Origin: DATEDA01 sp963754305
Lineage (GTDB): Bacteria; Pseudomonadota; Gammaproteobacteria; Burkholderiales; SG8-39
Assembly (NCBI GenBank): GCA_963754305.1
Contig: CAVWFR010000036.1
Span: forward strand, 124,001-188,000
DNA length: 64,000 nt
Reading direction: 5' to 3'
Positions 35,624-47,600 of the stretch are shown piece after piece. The position numbers and the translations under genes are program-made. Every line of letters starts with the position of its first letter. The first letter of the stretch is position 1. A model generated the notes under the pieces. It saw only the letters and a list, made by a program, of their open reading frames with translations, was not told the DNA's origin and ran no database searches.

Positions 35624-38600
35624 TACGGCTGCGCTCCCGCCGTTGGGGTTGCAAGTGGGGGAGCCGCTGCGGGCGGTGCGGGCGGCGGGGAATAGGCCTG
35701 CCCGTAGCCGTCATCCAGCGGCCGGTCATCGAGCACCAGCCCGACGCTCGGCTCGACATCGCGGAGCGACCCCAAACAGGTGAAGAGCTCCCAATCGCCG
35801 AGCCCCGCCTCTCCAGCAGCGGCAGCGTCATACCGTCGCGCTCGCCTGATAGCCGAGCCGCGCCCCCGGCTTGGGTGTCGCGGCGCGCAGCCAGTGATCG
35901 AGACGACTCTGGAGCAGCTGGGTCACGCGGGTGCTTCGGCGCCGATTGGGTGACTTCAGCTGCGCGACGCCGATCGCCGCCAGGGCGCCTGCACGATGGC
36001 AGCGCTGCGATCCATCTGGCCGGCCGACGCATTCGCGTTGAACTCGGTGCCGGGCAGCCGCACGAGCGACGCGAGAAGCGCCGACAGGCCGCGGTCCAGG
36101 GCGCGCGGCGCGAACGGCGTGACCGAGAGCGCCTCGACGTGCTGGTAGAAGGTCGCGTGATAGTGCTCGAAGCGTTCGTAGTGCGAGAGGTCGCGCGGCC
36201 GCGCCCAGTTGAAGACCGTGCAGCACGAGCCCCGGCGATTGCGCTGCGCCCGACGCGGCTCGTCGCCTGGATGTACTCGGCCGTCGTCTTCGGCTGCCCG
36301 GCCACCACCATCAGCCCGAGCCGCTTGCACGTCGACGCCGACGGAGATCATGTTCGTCGCGAGCACGACATCGATCGGCCGTTGGCGTGGCCGGCTTGCC
36401 TTGACCTTCACATGCGTCGGTCAGGGCCGGATCGATGCCGCACCTCCAGCCGGTCGAGCATCCTCGGGATGTCGGCCGAGTTCTTGCGCGAGGTGAGTTC
36501 CTCGAGCGCCGGCACGATGCGCCGGCGCGCAAGCCCGCGCTGGTCGATCTCGCGCAAGCGCGCGTCGCACGTCGTCCTCGACGAGCCGGCGCATGCCGCC
36601 GAGCTCGCGCAGCGAGTTGAAGTAGCCGACGCAGCGTCATCCAGGGATCGGCTGCCTGTGCCGTAGCTGCTCGAAGAAGCGTCTGGCCGGCCGCGAGAAA
36701 GCGCGACGTACACGCGGATCAGCGCGAGCCTTGAGCCGTCGCCGGGCGCGCAGATGCCGAGGTAGCGGCGGCCCGGGGTGTGCTCGCTCGGCCGGCGCTG
36801 GACGCGCGAAGAAGTTGTCCTCGACGTCGAGCCCCTGCGGCGGGAACACCCGCACGTCGCGCAGGAACAGCGCGTGCACCTGCTCGCGCGCCTGTCGGAT
36901 CGTCGCGGTCGACGCGATCACCTTCGGACGCACCGCTCGCCCATCGACCTCCCAGGTAGCAGAGCTCGATCGACCGCGGTCTCGTAGAGGCCGACCAGTC
37001 GTCCCGAGCGGTCCGGTGATGAGATGCAGCTCGTCCTGGATGATGAGATCCGGCGGCCGCAGCGGCCCGTGCTCGACCGCGCGCACGCCGGGGAGGCCGT
37101 GACGCGCAGGATGCTGACTCGCATCTCGATGTCACGGCGACGTGAACCCGTGACGCGGGCAGTAGCCGTCCACCCGGCCGAAGAGCATCTGCGTCGCGCC
37201 GTTCCACGGCATCTGCGCGAACTTGTCGACGGTCGCGATCAGCAGCGCCGGCAGCCGCCGATAGATCTCCTCGTCGACGACGAGCACCGGGATCCCTTCA
37301 TCGGGCGCTCCGGTGCGGCTGAAGTCGCAACGCCCGAGCGCGTCGCCGCAGAACGTCAACACCCGTGCGCGCCCTTGAGCGTAGGTCTCGACGTTGACGT
37401 CCCGCCCGGGCTTGATCTCGTGCCCGCACCACGGGCAGTTGGTCAGCTGGAGCGGTGTGCCGGTCCCCGACCCTGGCACCCGTCGCCGTGCGCTGCGATG
37501 GATCGCCTGATGCGCGTCGCTCGATGCGTGTTCGGCGTCGCGCGCATGGCCGACCCAGAGCCCGATCCGGAAGGGCTCCGCGCCCCAGCGTCTGTCGCGT
37601 CGCGCACGCCGGATCACCTCGCACGCGCAGATGAGCGCGGCCGCGCGCTGGAACTGCTGGAGCGTGAGCAGCCGCAGCGTGTAGCGCATGAGCACGGCGA
37701 CGCCCGTGCGTCGACCGAGCCGGCCGCTCGACGACCCCTTGCAGCCGCGCGGATCGCCATCGCGAAGGCCGCGAAGCCGAGGTACGCCTCGGTCTTGCCG
37801 CCGCCGGTCGGGAACCAGAGCAGGTCGGCGATCGCGGCCGCCGCGTCGCTGCGCTCGGGGTGATCGAGCTGCGTGATACCGGGCAGATTGAGCAGGACGA
37901 AGGCGAGCTGGAACGGACGCCAGCTCCGATTGGCAGGTTGGTCGAGCTCTTCCGGCGCTGGGCTGACCCCGGCGCGACGGCGTTCGGCCGCGAGCGCGTG
38001 GATGCGCTGTTGCCACATCGCTTCATTCGCGAAACGGAACGCGCGCCGGGCATTTGCGTCGGCAGCGAGAAACGCGATCCCGGCGAGGATGCGCCGGCGC
38101 GCCTCGTCGCACGCCGCCATCGCTTCCTGTGCCGCTTGCCGATGCGCGGCGAGCCCGTCTGCGCCGCTCGCGGCCCGCGCCTGGTTGCGTGTGATCCACG
38201 CGGCATACGCGTCCGGCAACGCGCGCAGCGAGGCGAGCAGCGCCTCGTCCGGAATCTCGGCCAGCGCCTTCATGTCGAGTATGACGCGCGCGAGCCCGGT
38301 ATGTCCTCTGCCGTGGGCGGCGCGGTCACGGGCACTCGTAGATCGGCATCACTCGCGTCGCGAGTCGAACCGCGAGCGTTGCATCGTCGCCGTGCGTCTC
38401 GGCATGGACAGCAACGCCGTGCCCGACGGCGAACTCGACGAGGCGCCGGTAGAGCATCGCGAGCTGGCGTCGCTCGTCGAATGCAACACCTTCGCCGTTG
38501 CTGCCCGCAGCCGGCCGCCGCTTCTGGAAAACCGCCGCGCCATCGGCCGAAGCCACCTCGAGCTCGGGCTGGAACAGCAACTCATCGTCCTTGGGATTGC

Positions 38601-39233
38601 GCGAGGACATCGGCTGCGCGTTCACGAGGAAGAGCGATACCACCCAGTCGTCTGCGAGCTTGCGGATGCGCCCGTGCAGGATCACCTCGGGCTGCGCCGG
38701 ATCGAGTGCCATCGAGTGAATTTCGCCGGCGCGCAAGGAGACCGACACTGCCTTCCCGCCTGCCGGGATCTGCTTCCACACGGCATGCGGATTGCCCTTC
38801 TCGGTCGTCAGGGTCGCGCTCTTCTCGCGGCTGTACCGGCCCCAGCGCGCCGTGACCGAGAGCGCGGTCGCGTCGCCGCGCACTGTACACGTCAACCCGA
38901 TCGCCGCTGGTGCCAGCGTATCGGTGGGCAGGGCGAGATCATCGGCGCTGCCGTCTTCCACCGTGCCCGAGCCGTCCGCCGCGAGCGCGTCGGACTCCGC
39001 GGCACGGACTGCGTGCGGCGGGGCACGAGGATACCGACCAGATAACGGTCAGAGACGCGGCTCTCGTCGACTTCCTCCACCGGGCCGCCGGCCGGCCCGA
39101 GCAGCTCCCTGACGACCAGATCCTCGAGCTCGGCGCGCACCGCGACTGAACTCGGCACTGCGTTCGCGAGGATGCTCGTGGGGCTAGCGGGTGTGACGGG
39201 GGAAGCGGCTGTATCGTCGGGCGAATCGGTCAT
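35623..39233 (-). pseudogene. drmA: DISARM helicase DrmA, multiple frameshifts as written
   Basis: Large SF2 helicase, central to all DISARM types. Pieces follow the DrmA order. N-terminal: LEDLVVRELLGPAGGP, SDRYLVGIL. Walker A: LLWFPTGGGKTEAYLG. Then RYTLRLLTLQQFQRA and a zinc-binding segment NCPWCGHEI...CGDALGRCDF. Next come IATVDKFAQMPW, a DELH box (LIIQDELHLITGPLGT), VIASTATIRQA and the C-terminal ATNMISVGVDV, YIQATSRVGR and FEHYHATFYQHVEALSVTPF. At least eight frame switches separate them. The span (about 1,200 codons) matches intact DrmA. It starts at the ATG at 39233 and ends with TAATG into drmB. As written it would not be translated whole. Confidence 0.85.
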
Positions 39234-39267
39234 CGAGTTCTCGTTCTTCGGTGAAGGCTAAGCGTGC

Positions 39268-39704
39268 TCAAACCAACTCCGGCTTGTTCGCGGCAAGCCA
39301 GGCCTGCACATGCGCTCGCAGCGTGGTGGCGCTCGCCACACACTCGGCGACCACGGCGTCTGGGACCAGATCGCCCGAGTAGTCCGCGAGGTTGCGCTGC
39401 TTGCGCAGCGCGTCCAGAAGCCGCACGCGCTCGGCCGGCAAGCGCGACCGTGAGGTTGAGCGTTTGGATTGCGGTTTGATGATGACCGGGCCGGCTCGTC
39501 AGTGTGCGGTAGCCGTGCGCATGCAACGCCACGACGGCCGCCTGCATGATCGCCTTGTAGGCCGCATCGAAGCGGTTCTCGGCGCTCAAGCTCACGAGCC
39601 GCGCGTCGGCGAGGTTGCGGTCGCTGCGGCGAGGAGCCGCGCACGACTACGCGGTACGGTGCGATCGCGTCAAGACTGATGCCCAGCAAGTTCTGCAAGG
39701 TCAT
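39268..39704 (-). pseudogene. Small HEPN-domain protein inside the DISARM operon, frameshifted as written
   Basis: About 145 codons. Readable parts are SAENRFDAAYKAIMQAAVVALHAHGYR, TSRPGHHQTAIQTLNLTV, then in another frame LLDALRKQRNLADYSGDLV and AWLAANKPELV. The RN-x3-Y motif (RNLADY) and helical pattern mark a HEPN domain of the type paired with MNT nucleotidyltransferases. It overlaps the end of the MNT gene and ends 35 bp before drmA, so it is nested in the DISARM operon. HEPN proteins are often RNases; whether this one is active cannot be told. Confidence 0.7.
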
Positions 39705-40269
39705 GGTCGTTGCCGATCAGGAAGATCTTGGGTTTCGCGAGCACGTCGCGCAGGAAGGCGTCCCGCTTGCGACTTCTTCGCAAGCTCGCCGGCCGAAAGA
39801 AGCTTGGGATTCACCTCGCGGCCGAGCGTCGCCTGCGCGGGATGGAGGAAGCTCACCAGCTCGGCGAACGCGAGGTCGCCGATCACCATCAGGTCGATGT
39901 CGCTACCGGGCGCCTCGCGGCCCTGCGCGACGAACCGAACACAAAAGCGCTGCGGATGTGTTGCGCGGCCGGCGCGAGTGCCTCGGCGAGCACGTCGGCG
40001 AGCCCCGAGGTCTTGCGCAGGATGCTCGCGACCTCCTCGAACACGGGGCAGGCGCGATCGGCGCTGTAGACCTGCTGGTTGCCGCGCTTCTCGCGCCGGA
40101 GCAGGCCGACTCGGCGAGGCGATTCAGCTCGCGCGTCAACGTGCCGGCGGCAGACCGTGCGACGCGCCAGCTCACGCCCGTGGAGCGCTTCCTCCGGACG
40201 CAGAAGCAGCAGGCCGAGCACGCGACGGCGGTACTCGGGGAAGAGGAGAGAGGCTAGGGTCTGATGCAT
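39670..40269 (-). pseudogene. HTH-MNT nucleotidyltransferase inside the DISARM operon, frameshifted as written
   Basis: About 200 codons. A winged-HTH N-terminus (YRRRVLGLLLLRPEEALHGRELARR; GTLTRELNRLAES; LRREKRGNQQVYSADRACPVF) is followed by a nucleotidyltransferase core with G-S-x10-D-x-D, reconstructed across a missing base as FGS(V)AQGREAPGSDIDLMV, and a C-terminal stretch ending IFLIGNDHDLAELAGHQS. At least four single-base shifts are evident. It has the same architecture as the MNT protein at 31.2 kb, though with different sequence. A promoter-like pair and dyad lie just upstream. Likely the antitoxin-like partner of the HEPN gene that follows. Confidence 0.75.
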
Positions 40270-40280
40270 TTTAGGCAGCG

Positions 40281-40309
40281 ATTGTCGCCTTTTATGCGGC
40301 GATTTTCAA
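40281..40309 (-). promoter_or_regulatory. Sigma-70-like promoter ahead of the nested MNT gene
   Basis: On the minus strand TTGAAA (40309-40304) and GACAAT (40286-40281) are separated by 17 bp, 12 bases before the ATG at 40269. The -10 lies in an 11-bp dyad (GCGA-CAA-TCGC). The surrounding 60 bp are AT-richer than the flanking genes. This would give the MNT-HEPN-drmABC block its own promoter, possibly repressed by the MNT protein's HTH. Confidence 0.5.
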
Positions 40310-40318
40310 CGCCTGTCT

Positions 40319-43300
40319 CTACGTACCCTCGGCGTCGAATAGTCCGCCCTGCACGACTGTGAGCGCTGGGCGAGCACGGCAGACCGCGCGTGCGAACCGG
40401 TGTCGCGGCGGCCTCGCGGGCGGCACGCTCGGATTCGTCACGTTGCTCGGCTTCGTAGCGCTCGCGGTTGAGCGTCGAAAGGCGGCGGAGGATTTCGAGG
40501 CGGGCGGGTTCGCTGATGGTGAAGCGAACGCGGTTCTTCAGGGAGGGAACGATGAGGATGGAATCCATGGCCAATGTCACGTCGCCCAACCATAGGACTG
40601 GCCACCGCCCGATCGATCGACTCCAGAGAATCCGAAGTCGAATCGCGTCGGCCTCCAATCGGGCGAGTGAAAACGATTGTTGAGGGTGGTAAGGCCGATA
40701 GCGAGTTCACGCCGGAACGCCGACTATTAGATCGAGCAATAGCTTCCGACTCGGTCAGAATCTGGTCTGTGAGTGGACTGGGAGGGCAGGGTTTCGAAAG
40801 CATCGGACGGAGAGAAGTTCAGATCTCCTCTTCAGCGACGAGAAGTTCACAGACCCAATCTGCTCTGAATGATGCTCAGTGAAGGCGAGATATGCCTCTG
40901 CCGCGAGCGCCATCACGACGATCCTGTGAAGAAAATCACTGCCTCTGTTAACGAGCCGGATGTGAAGTTGCTACGGGACTCGTGCATTGACCAAGATCAT
41001 CGAGATTCCTTTCTTTGCGCATCCCACCCTTCCGGATGCCGCGCGAATGCGTGGCCGCGGCCGATGGCGTGGTAGAGCTCAGGGCGTGATCTCTCGAAAA
41101 TAGCCACCATTTCTCGCGAGCACTACGGCTGTAACGATTCCTGTCCCGCTCCGGCTTCACCTCTCGCCGCACGATCTCAATCAACTCGGGAAAGTCCTCC
41201 GCAACTCGACCCGGGTAATCCTGCGGCACACGCCCCTCTCGCAGCCATCGATCGCGCTGGTCCTCATCGGCCTCCGCCAAACTCCTATCCACATTGCGCG
41301 CGAGCGGCCAGTCCCAGAAGTTGATCACCCAGCGCGAGGGCTTGTGCTCGGGATGCTGAGTTCAGCTCTTCGCCGTTCAGATAGGGGAACAAAGCTGCGC
41401 CGTTCTTCGCATCGCGGGCGATCAGCGCCTGCGCGGCGGCTTCGCTCATCGTGAAGCCCATCCCGAGGACGATCGAACCCTGGAACGACTTGTTGCCGTT
41501 CGCTCTCAGCGGCTTCGGGCTCCACTCGTCTTCGGCCGACAGGAAGGCGGAGATCGTCGGAACAGATGTCCGGATAGCCGATACGCTCCGTGCCATACAC
41601 CACGATGCACGTGCACCGCGCTCGCGACGACGGCCGCCGCTCCCGGCCACGGAAAGTTGGGCTGCGCCGAGTAGATGGAAAAGCCACCGGTGAGCATCGC
41701 CTCAAGCCCGACCTGCCGGGTGTCGCCCTCGGCGATGGTGTCACTGCGAGCAGCCCGAAGTTGCCGCCGGCGCGTACGACGCTGCCGCGCGCAGGAAAAA
41801 GTACGCGCAAAGATCGGCGCTGCCGCGGCGGCCACCGGCCTGGTGCAGCACCTGATAGTCGCGATAGTCGGTGCAGGAGCCCGGTGATCTTCTGTCCGCC
41901 GACGAACGGCGGATTGCCCATCAGCGCATCGAACCCCGGGTGATCCGTGTGCAGGAACACCTCCGGAAACTCCACCAGCCAGTGAAACGGCCGCCGTATC
42001 GAGGGCGCGCCCCGCGGATTGAGTAGCGCATCGGCCTTCTGCTGGAGCGTCCAGAGATGGTCCGGCTCCGCAGCGCGCCGCTCAGTCCACGCGGCACCAG
42101 TACGCTGCCCGCTTCCAGCAACAGTTCCTCGAGCTTCGCGTCGAGCAGCGTGCGGCTGCGCGCGGCGCTGCTGCCGGCGCTCGCAAGCGCCGCGCCGACG
42201 ATCAGATCGGCCATTACCCGCACGGTTGCGAGTGCGGTCTCGGCCTCGCGGTGCAACCGGGCCTTGAACTCCGAATCGCGGATGTCGAGCACGGTGAAGC
42301 GCGCGAGCTGCTCGCGCTTCTCGCGCGCAGCGTCCAACGTCGCGCGCATTCGTCGCGGATGTAGGCCATCACCCGGGTCGTGGCGCGCGCCGGGATCAGG
42401 TGGAAGTGCTCGATCTGCTCGGGCAGGTGCAGGCCGAGCAGGCTGTCGCCGCACTTGAGCGCGTGGTCGAGGAAGGTGAACGGCCGGTCCTTGTGCAGCG
42501 TGACGAGCCAGAGCGAGAGCTTCGCCATCTCGACGGCCATCGGATTCACATCGACGCCGTAGAGGCAGCGCTCGGCGACGAGACGGCGTGCGAGCGCGAG
42601 GCGCTCCTCGGCATCGCGCGGCAGAAGCTGCTGCCCGTGGAAGGCGTTGGCTGGCAACGCTTCGGGAATGGTGAGCGGGACGACGTTCGCGGCAGTGCCC
42701 GCGGTTGTCGCGGCCTCATTGGCCTGCTCGACGCCTGCCCACGCTTCGACCAGCCGCTCGGACAGGTAGCGGCACGCCTGCACGAGGAACGCGCCGGAGC
42801 CCATGGCGGGGTCGCAGACCTTGAGCGCGAGGATCTCCGCCGGGCTCTTCAGCGTGTCCACGTGGGCTCTACGCCGGCGTCGGCGCCGGCGTAGACGCAG
42901 CGGGTCGAGCGTCGTCTTGACGATGACCTCGGTCAGGGCTGCGCGGCGTGTAGTGCGTGCCGGTGCTGCGTCGGTCCGATCCCTGCGTGACGTAGACGCT
43001 CCCGGCGTGAATGACGAGCGGGTAGACCGGCCGTGTCCTCGCGCAGCAGGTGCGCCTAGGGACGCACGCGCTCGAGCAGCCCTTCGTGCCCGGCGCATGC
43101 GCCTGCAGCAGGAGCGGATCGGGCGGCTCCGCACGCGTCGAGGTCGCGCCGCAACGCCGCCGGCGTGCGGCCCGTCTGGTCCTTCAGGAACTCGACGAGC
43201 TTCGCCTCACCTTCGCGCTGGCGAGCTTCGAGTGCGACGAGCTCGATCTCCTTGTCCTCGCTCCCGCTGCAACGCAGGCCGAGCACGGTGTCGGCAGCGC

Positions 43301-44633
43301 GGCGGGCGGTGTGGTCGAGCAGGCCCTCGTAGACATGGCCGATCTGCTCGATGTCGAGCGCGCGGAAGCTCAGGCGCCGCGGCTCCGCTGGCCACCGCCC
43401 GGCACGCGCACCTGCAGGATCTGGAGGGCCTCGAGCAGGTGCAGCACGGTGCGGTTGTTGATCGGCAGCGGGCGAGCCGCGGTGTCGCGCCAGCGTCGTG
43501 CCGGCCGCGCGGCCTTCGAGGAACGGGAAGCGGTCGGGATCGAACAGCGCTGCCGCCGTAGCGCAGGCAGGCGCAGGTCGTCGTGTTCGACGCCGCCGTG
43601 GACGCGCGCGGAAGGTGGCGAGCAGGCGGGACCAGGCGTCGTGCCGGTCGCTCGAGGAGCTTCCTCGCCATGCTGGTCGGCCGCCTCGCGCAGCTGGTCG
43701 CGCAGCGTCGAGACGCGCGTAGTGCTGGTCGTAGAGCGGGTCGCCGAGCAGGAGCAGCCCGCGCTCCTCGGCGGAGAAGAGGAAGACGAGCCGCATCATC
43801 ACGGTGAGCGCGGCTTCGTAGAGCGCCTTCTCGGCGACGCCCGCGAGGAGCTCGCCCCTGCAGGTCGTGATCGATGCGGTCGAGCGGCCTGGACCAGCAC
43901 CTCGACCGCGCGGCGCACCTGGTAGGCCGAGCTGGTCGGTGACCTCCTGCTGGTTCTGCGCGCTTTCGGCGAGCATGGCGGCGAGCGTCTTCCGCCGGCG
44001 GCACGCCGAAGAAGCGGCGCACGCCGAGGAGGGTGCGGAACGCGCGAAGCGTGAGCGGCTCCTCGATCCAGAGCGCGGCGTACCAGGTGACGAAACTCGT
44101 GGCCTCGCCCGGCCGGGCCGTCGACGAGCATCCAGTGCGCTCGCCGTTGGTGACGAGGCCGAGCGGCACGTCGGTGGCGTGCAGCAGCTCCGTCATGCGC
44201 GTCGACGGCGAGGCGTTGCCCAGGGGGCGCCGGCGACGGGTGTGTCGAGCGCCTGGTCCGGCGGGAACACTGCGATCAGGAGCGCGGGCAGTGTGTCCTC
44301 AGCGCGCTTCAGCGCATAGTCGGGCCGGAGCGTCTCGCCGTGCTCGGCGATGCGCGCTTCGAGCCCGGTCGGGAGCGCCTGGCCGCGCAGTAGCGCTTCG
44401 GCAGGGAACTCAAGCACGTCGCGCAGCACGAGCTCGATCCACGCGGTGTGGATCGCGCGGTCGTGCCTGGTGTCCTCCCACTCGGCGTAGGCGAGCCGGG
44501 TATTTCGAGCGAGATCGGACTCGGTCGTGTCGAGGCCTTGCGGGAACACGCGCATGAGGACCGGCAGCGACAGGAACGGTCCGGAGATCTCGACGAGCGA
44601 CAGCCATTCGGCGTGGTGGCGTGCGATCGACAC
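40319..44633 (-). pseudogene. drmMI: DISARM adenine-specific DNA methyltransferase DrmMI, many frameshifts as written
   Basis: Class 1 DISARM methylase of the Eco57I/PglX type, which marks host DNA at adenine. N-terminus: HAEWLSLVEISGPFLSLPVL. SAM motif: VCDPAMGSGAFLVQACRYL, then LYGVDVNPMAVEMAKLSLWL. Catalytic motif IV: GFDALMGNPPFVGGQKI. Later pieces: NFWDWPLA, REKWWLFSR, SPSDAFETLP, then IGHGFH and RFTISEPARLEILRRLSTLN, and probably QGGLFDAEGT before the stop at 40319. Most of the protein can be traced, but with at least ten frame switches. The GTG start at 44633 lies 4 bp after the drmD stop. About 1,430 codons, normal for the family. Confidence 0.82.
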
Positions 44634-44637
44634 GATG

Positions 44638-47600
44638 TCAGTTCGCGAGTTGCGCGGGAACGAGGAAGGTCACGGCACCGGGAAGAGCCGCGGGTGCGGA
44701 TCGGCGTAGCGGGCGCGGATGAGGCGCTCCTCGCGGTCGATCTCGCCAGGGAGCTCGTCGAGGCGCCGCCGCAACGCATTGCGGTCGCGCTCGAACTGCT
44801 CCCGTTCCGGTGTGGTGAAAAGCTCGAGCTGGGGGTTCACTGCGTCGAGCTCCTCGCCGATCCGCTCTGCAAGCTCCTGCATGCCGCCGCGCATCGTCGG
44901 CGACTTCGCGCTTGGCGCGCTCGTCGAGCCGGCTGCGCAACGTCTCGGTGCGGTCGCGCATGCGGGCTTCGAGGGCACGCAGCAGAGTGTCGCGATGGTT
45001 GTGCCAGAGCGCGCGCAGCCGCTCCATGAACCTCGGACCTGCCGCCGTCCGCGAACCGGCCGCCAGCAGCTGCTCGAGCTCGCCGATGCCGTTGATCCGC
45101 GTAGAAGCGCCCTTCCTTGAGTCGCCCGCCGGCGGAGATGATCTCTTCGTGGAGCCGCTGATTGTCGGCGCCGAGCACGACCAGGCGCGCGTGGGCGATC
45201 GCAACCGGCGCATCGAGCCGCTGTTGGCGGCGACGACCCGCGCGGTGATGCGGTGCAGGCGCTTGTCGGCCCAGCGCCCAGACCTCGCGCGCGCAGCAGC
45301 CGCAGGCACATCTGCACGAGCCGGTGGTTCAGGTGCACGAGCACCACGTCGTCGCGGCCCTGCGCGAGCGCGTGGTCGAAGACGATCGGCCGCACGTCCT
45401 GCGGTGTGCGGATGCGTCGAGGCCCTCGTGCGCCGATTGCCAGCTGCCGCGCAGCATCGGCAGCCGGAACACCGGGCAGCGCGCTCGCTTGGCGGACGCG
45501 TCGGGCCAGATGCCCGGGACGCTGGTCGCGACGAGCGGCGGCTGACCGGCCAGTTCGAGGCGCGATCTCGACGACGGCCTGGACGTTCTCGGGGGTCAGG
45601 TCGAGCTCGCGCCGCGTCTCCTGGAGCTGGTCGTGCAGCTTCGCGAGTCTGTTCGCGCAGCTCGCGCTCGAATGCGCAGCAGCTTGCGGCCCGGCTCGGC
45701 GTCCCGCTCGGCCGCGGCTGGTGTCGAGCTGGGTGCGCCGGCCGAGCATCGCCTCCTCGACCTGCTCGGCGATCACCGGGCCGACCTTGCCGAGGTCCTC
45801 GCGGATCGGTCTCGACCTTGCGGGCGGCCCGCATCAGGAACTCGAGGTCGCCTTCGAGGTCGCCCGGCGCCGCAGCCGGCGCGCCGCGCGCACGCTCGCT
45901 GGTAGCCCTGCGCCGACGAAGTGGTAGATCAGCACCTTCGTCGGCCTTCTGGCCGTGGCGGTCGATGCGGCCGTTGCGCTGCTCCAGGCGGTTCGGGTTC
46001 CACGGGATCTCGAAGTGGACCAGCCGGTGAGCAGTGGTTCTGGAGGTCGATGCCCTCGGAGGCGGCATCGGTGGCGAGCAGGATGCGCACCGGGCTGACT
46101 CGTCGGGGTCGGCCTGGAAGGCGGCCTTGACCGCTTCGCGCTCTTCGGTGTCCATGCCGCCGTAGATCGTCAGCGAGCCGGTCGTGCCGCCGTGAAGCCG
46201 CTCGGCGGCGAGGACGCTCCATGAGCCAGTTCTGGGTGGCGCGGTACTCGGTGAAGACGATCACCCGCTCGTCGTTCCATCTGCCGCTCAGGCCGGACGT
46301 GCGTCGTTCAGCCAGTCGATCAGGCGCTGCGCCTTCGCGTCGCGCTGCGCCGCGGCGCCGCTCCGCCCAGGCGCTGCATCTGCTTCGAGCAGAGCTCGCG
46401 CTCCTCGTGCGGTCGGCTCGCGGAACAGCCGGCGTGGCCGCGTCGACGCGCGTCGGTCGTCGGCCTCGTCGTACTCGTCGTCGTCGGCGTAGTCCTCGTC
46501 GACCCGGTCGATCTGCCGGCGCAGGATGCCGACCGACGGCCTGCGCGGCGCCGCCCGACTTGGCGCGTGCCGAGCAGGACTCCTCGTGCTGCTCCAGCGT
46601 GGTCGCGGAAGGCCGCCGGGCGACGAGAAGAGGCGCTTCTTGAGCGAGCTTCAGGACGAACTCGGTGGCGAACCGCTCGGCCGTCGTCGCGCGCGCCCGC
46701 TGCACGCAGCTCGGCGTAGCGCTGCAGGGCGCGCGTGGACCGCTCGCTCCTCGTCGGTGTACGCCACCTCGAGCGGCTCGAGCGATCCGCGCTCGGGAAG
46801 CGCGGCGTGCCGTCCCAGCGCGGTGGCAGCTCGGTCTTGAGCCGGCGGACCATCACGGCGTCGAGCTGCTTCGCGGTCGGGCGGCACGCCGCGCGCGAAG
46901 CGCTGGTTGTCGAGCAGCTCCAGCAGGGCCGTGAAGCTCTCCGGGTAGCCGTTGTGCGGCGTGGCCGTGAGGAACAGCTTGTGCTCGAAGTGCGGCGCGA
47001 GCGCGCGGATCGCCTGGGTGCGCAGCGAGTCGGTGGCGTATCGCCCGCGGCCGGAGGGCGCGACGTTGTGGGCCTCGTCGACGATCAGCAGGTCGAACCG
47101 GCGCGGGTAGGTCGGCTCGCCCGGCAGCCGGCAGGACTTCGCGGAACAGCCGCAGCGGCCGCTCGCGCTTGAGGAAGTCGATCGAGGTGATGAGCCGGGG
47201 GAAGTGGGTCCACGGGTTGACGTGGATCCCCGCGCTGCGCCGCAGCTCCTTCATCAGCTCGCTGTCGACGATGCGGAACTCGAGGCCGAACTTGTCGCGC
47301 ATCTGGTCGCGCCACTGGATCTGCAGCGACGCCGGGCAGACGATCGAGCACGCGTCCGCGCGCGGTGGCGGAGGATCAGCTCCTGGATCGACCAAGCCCG
47401 GCCTCGATGGTCTTGCCGAGGCCCGACGTCGTCGGCGATCAGCAGGTTGACCCGCGGCATCTGGATCGCGCGGACGACCGGGTCGAGCTGGTAGTCCTCG
47501 ATCTCGATGCCGCTGCGGAACGGCGCCTGGAGCGTGCTGGCGTCGGCCGTGCGAGGCGGCGCCCCAGCGGACGGCGTCGAGGAAGGCGTCGAGCTGTCGC

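Noticed and set aside
40660..41000. AT-richer stretch that looked like a spacer or an unrelated small gene between drmMI and the nested MNT gene
   Set aside because: Frame-by-frame reading recovers the expected methylase C-terminal phrases (SPSDAFETLP, IGHGFH, RFTISEPARLEIL), so it is the end of drmMI.
42868..42895. 12-bp perfect inverted repeat with a 4-base loop
   Set aside because: It is explained by coding for a YAGADAGVEP-type stretch in drmMI, which normally precedes the methylase SAM motif; no regulatory role is needed.
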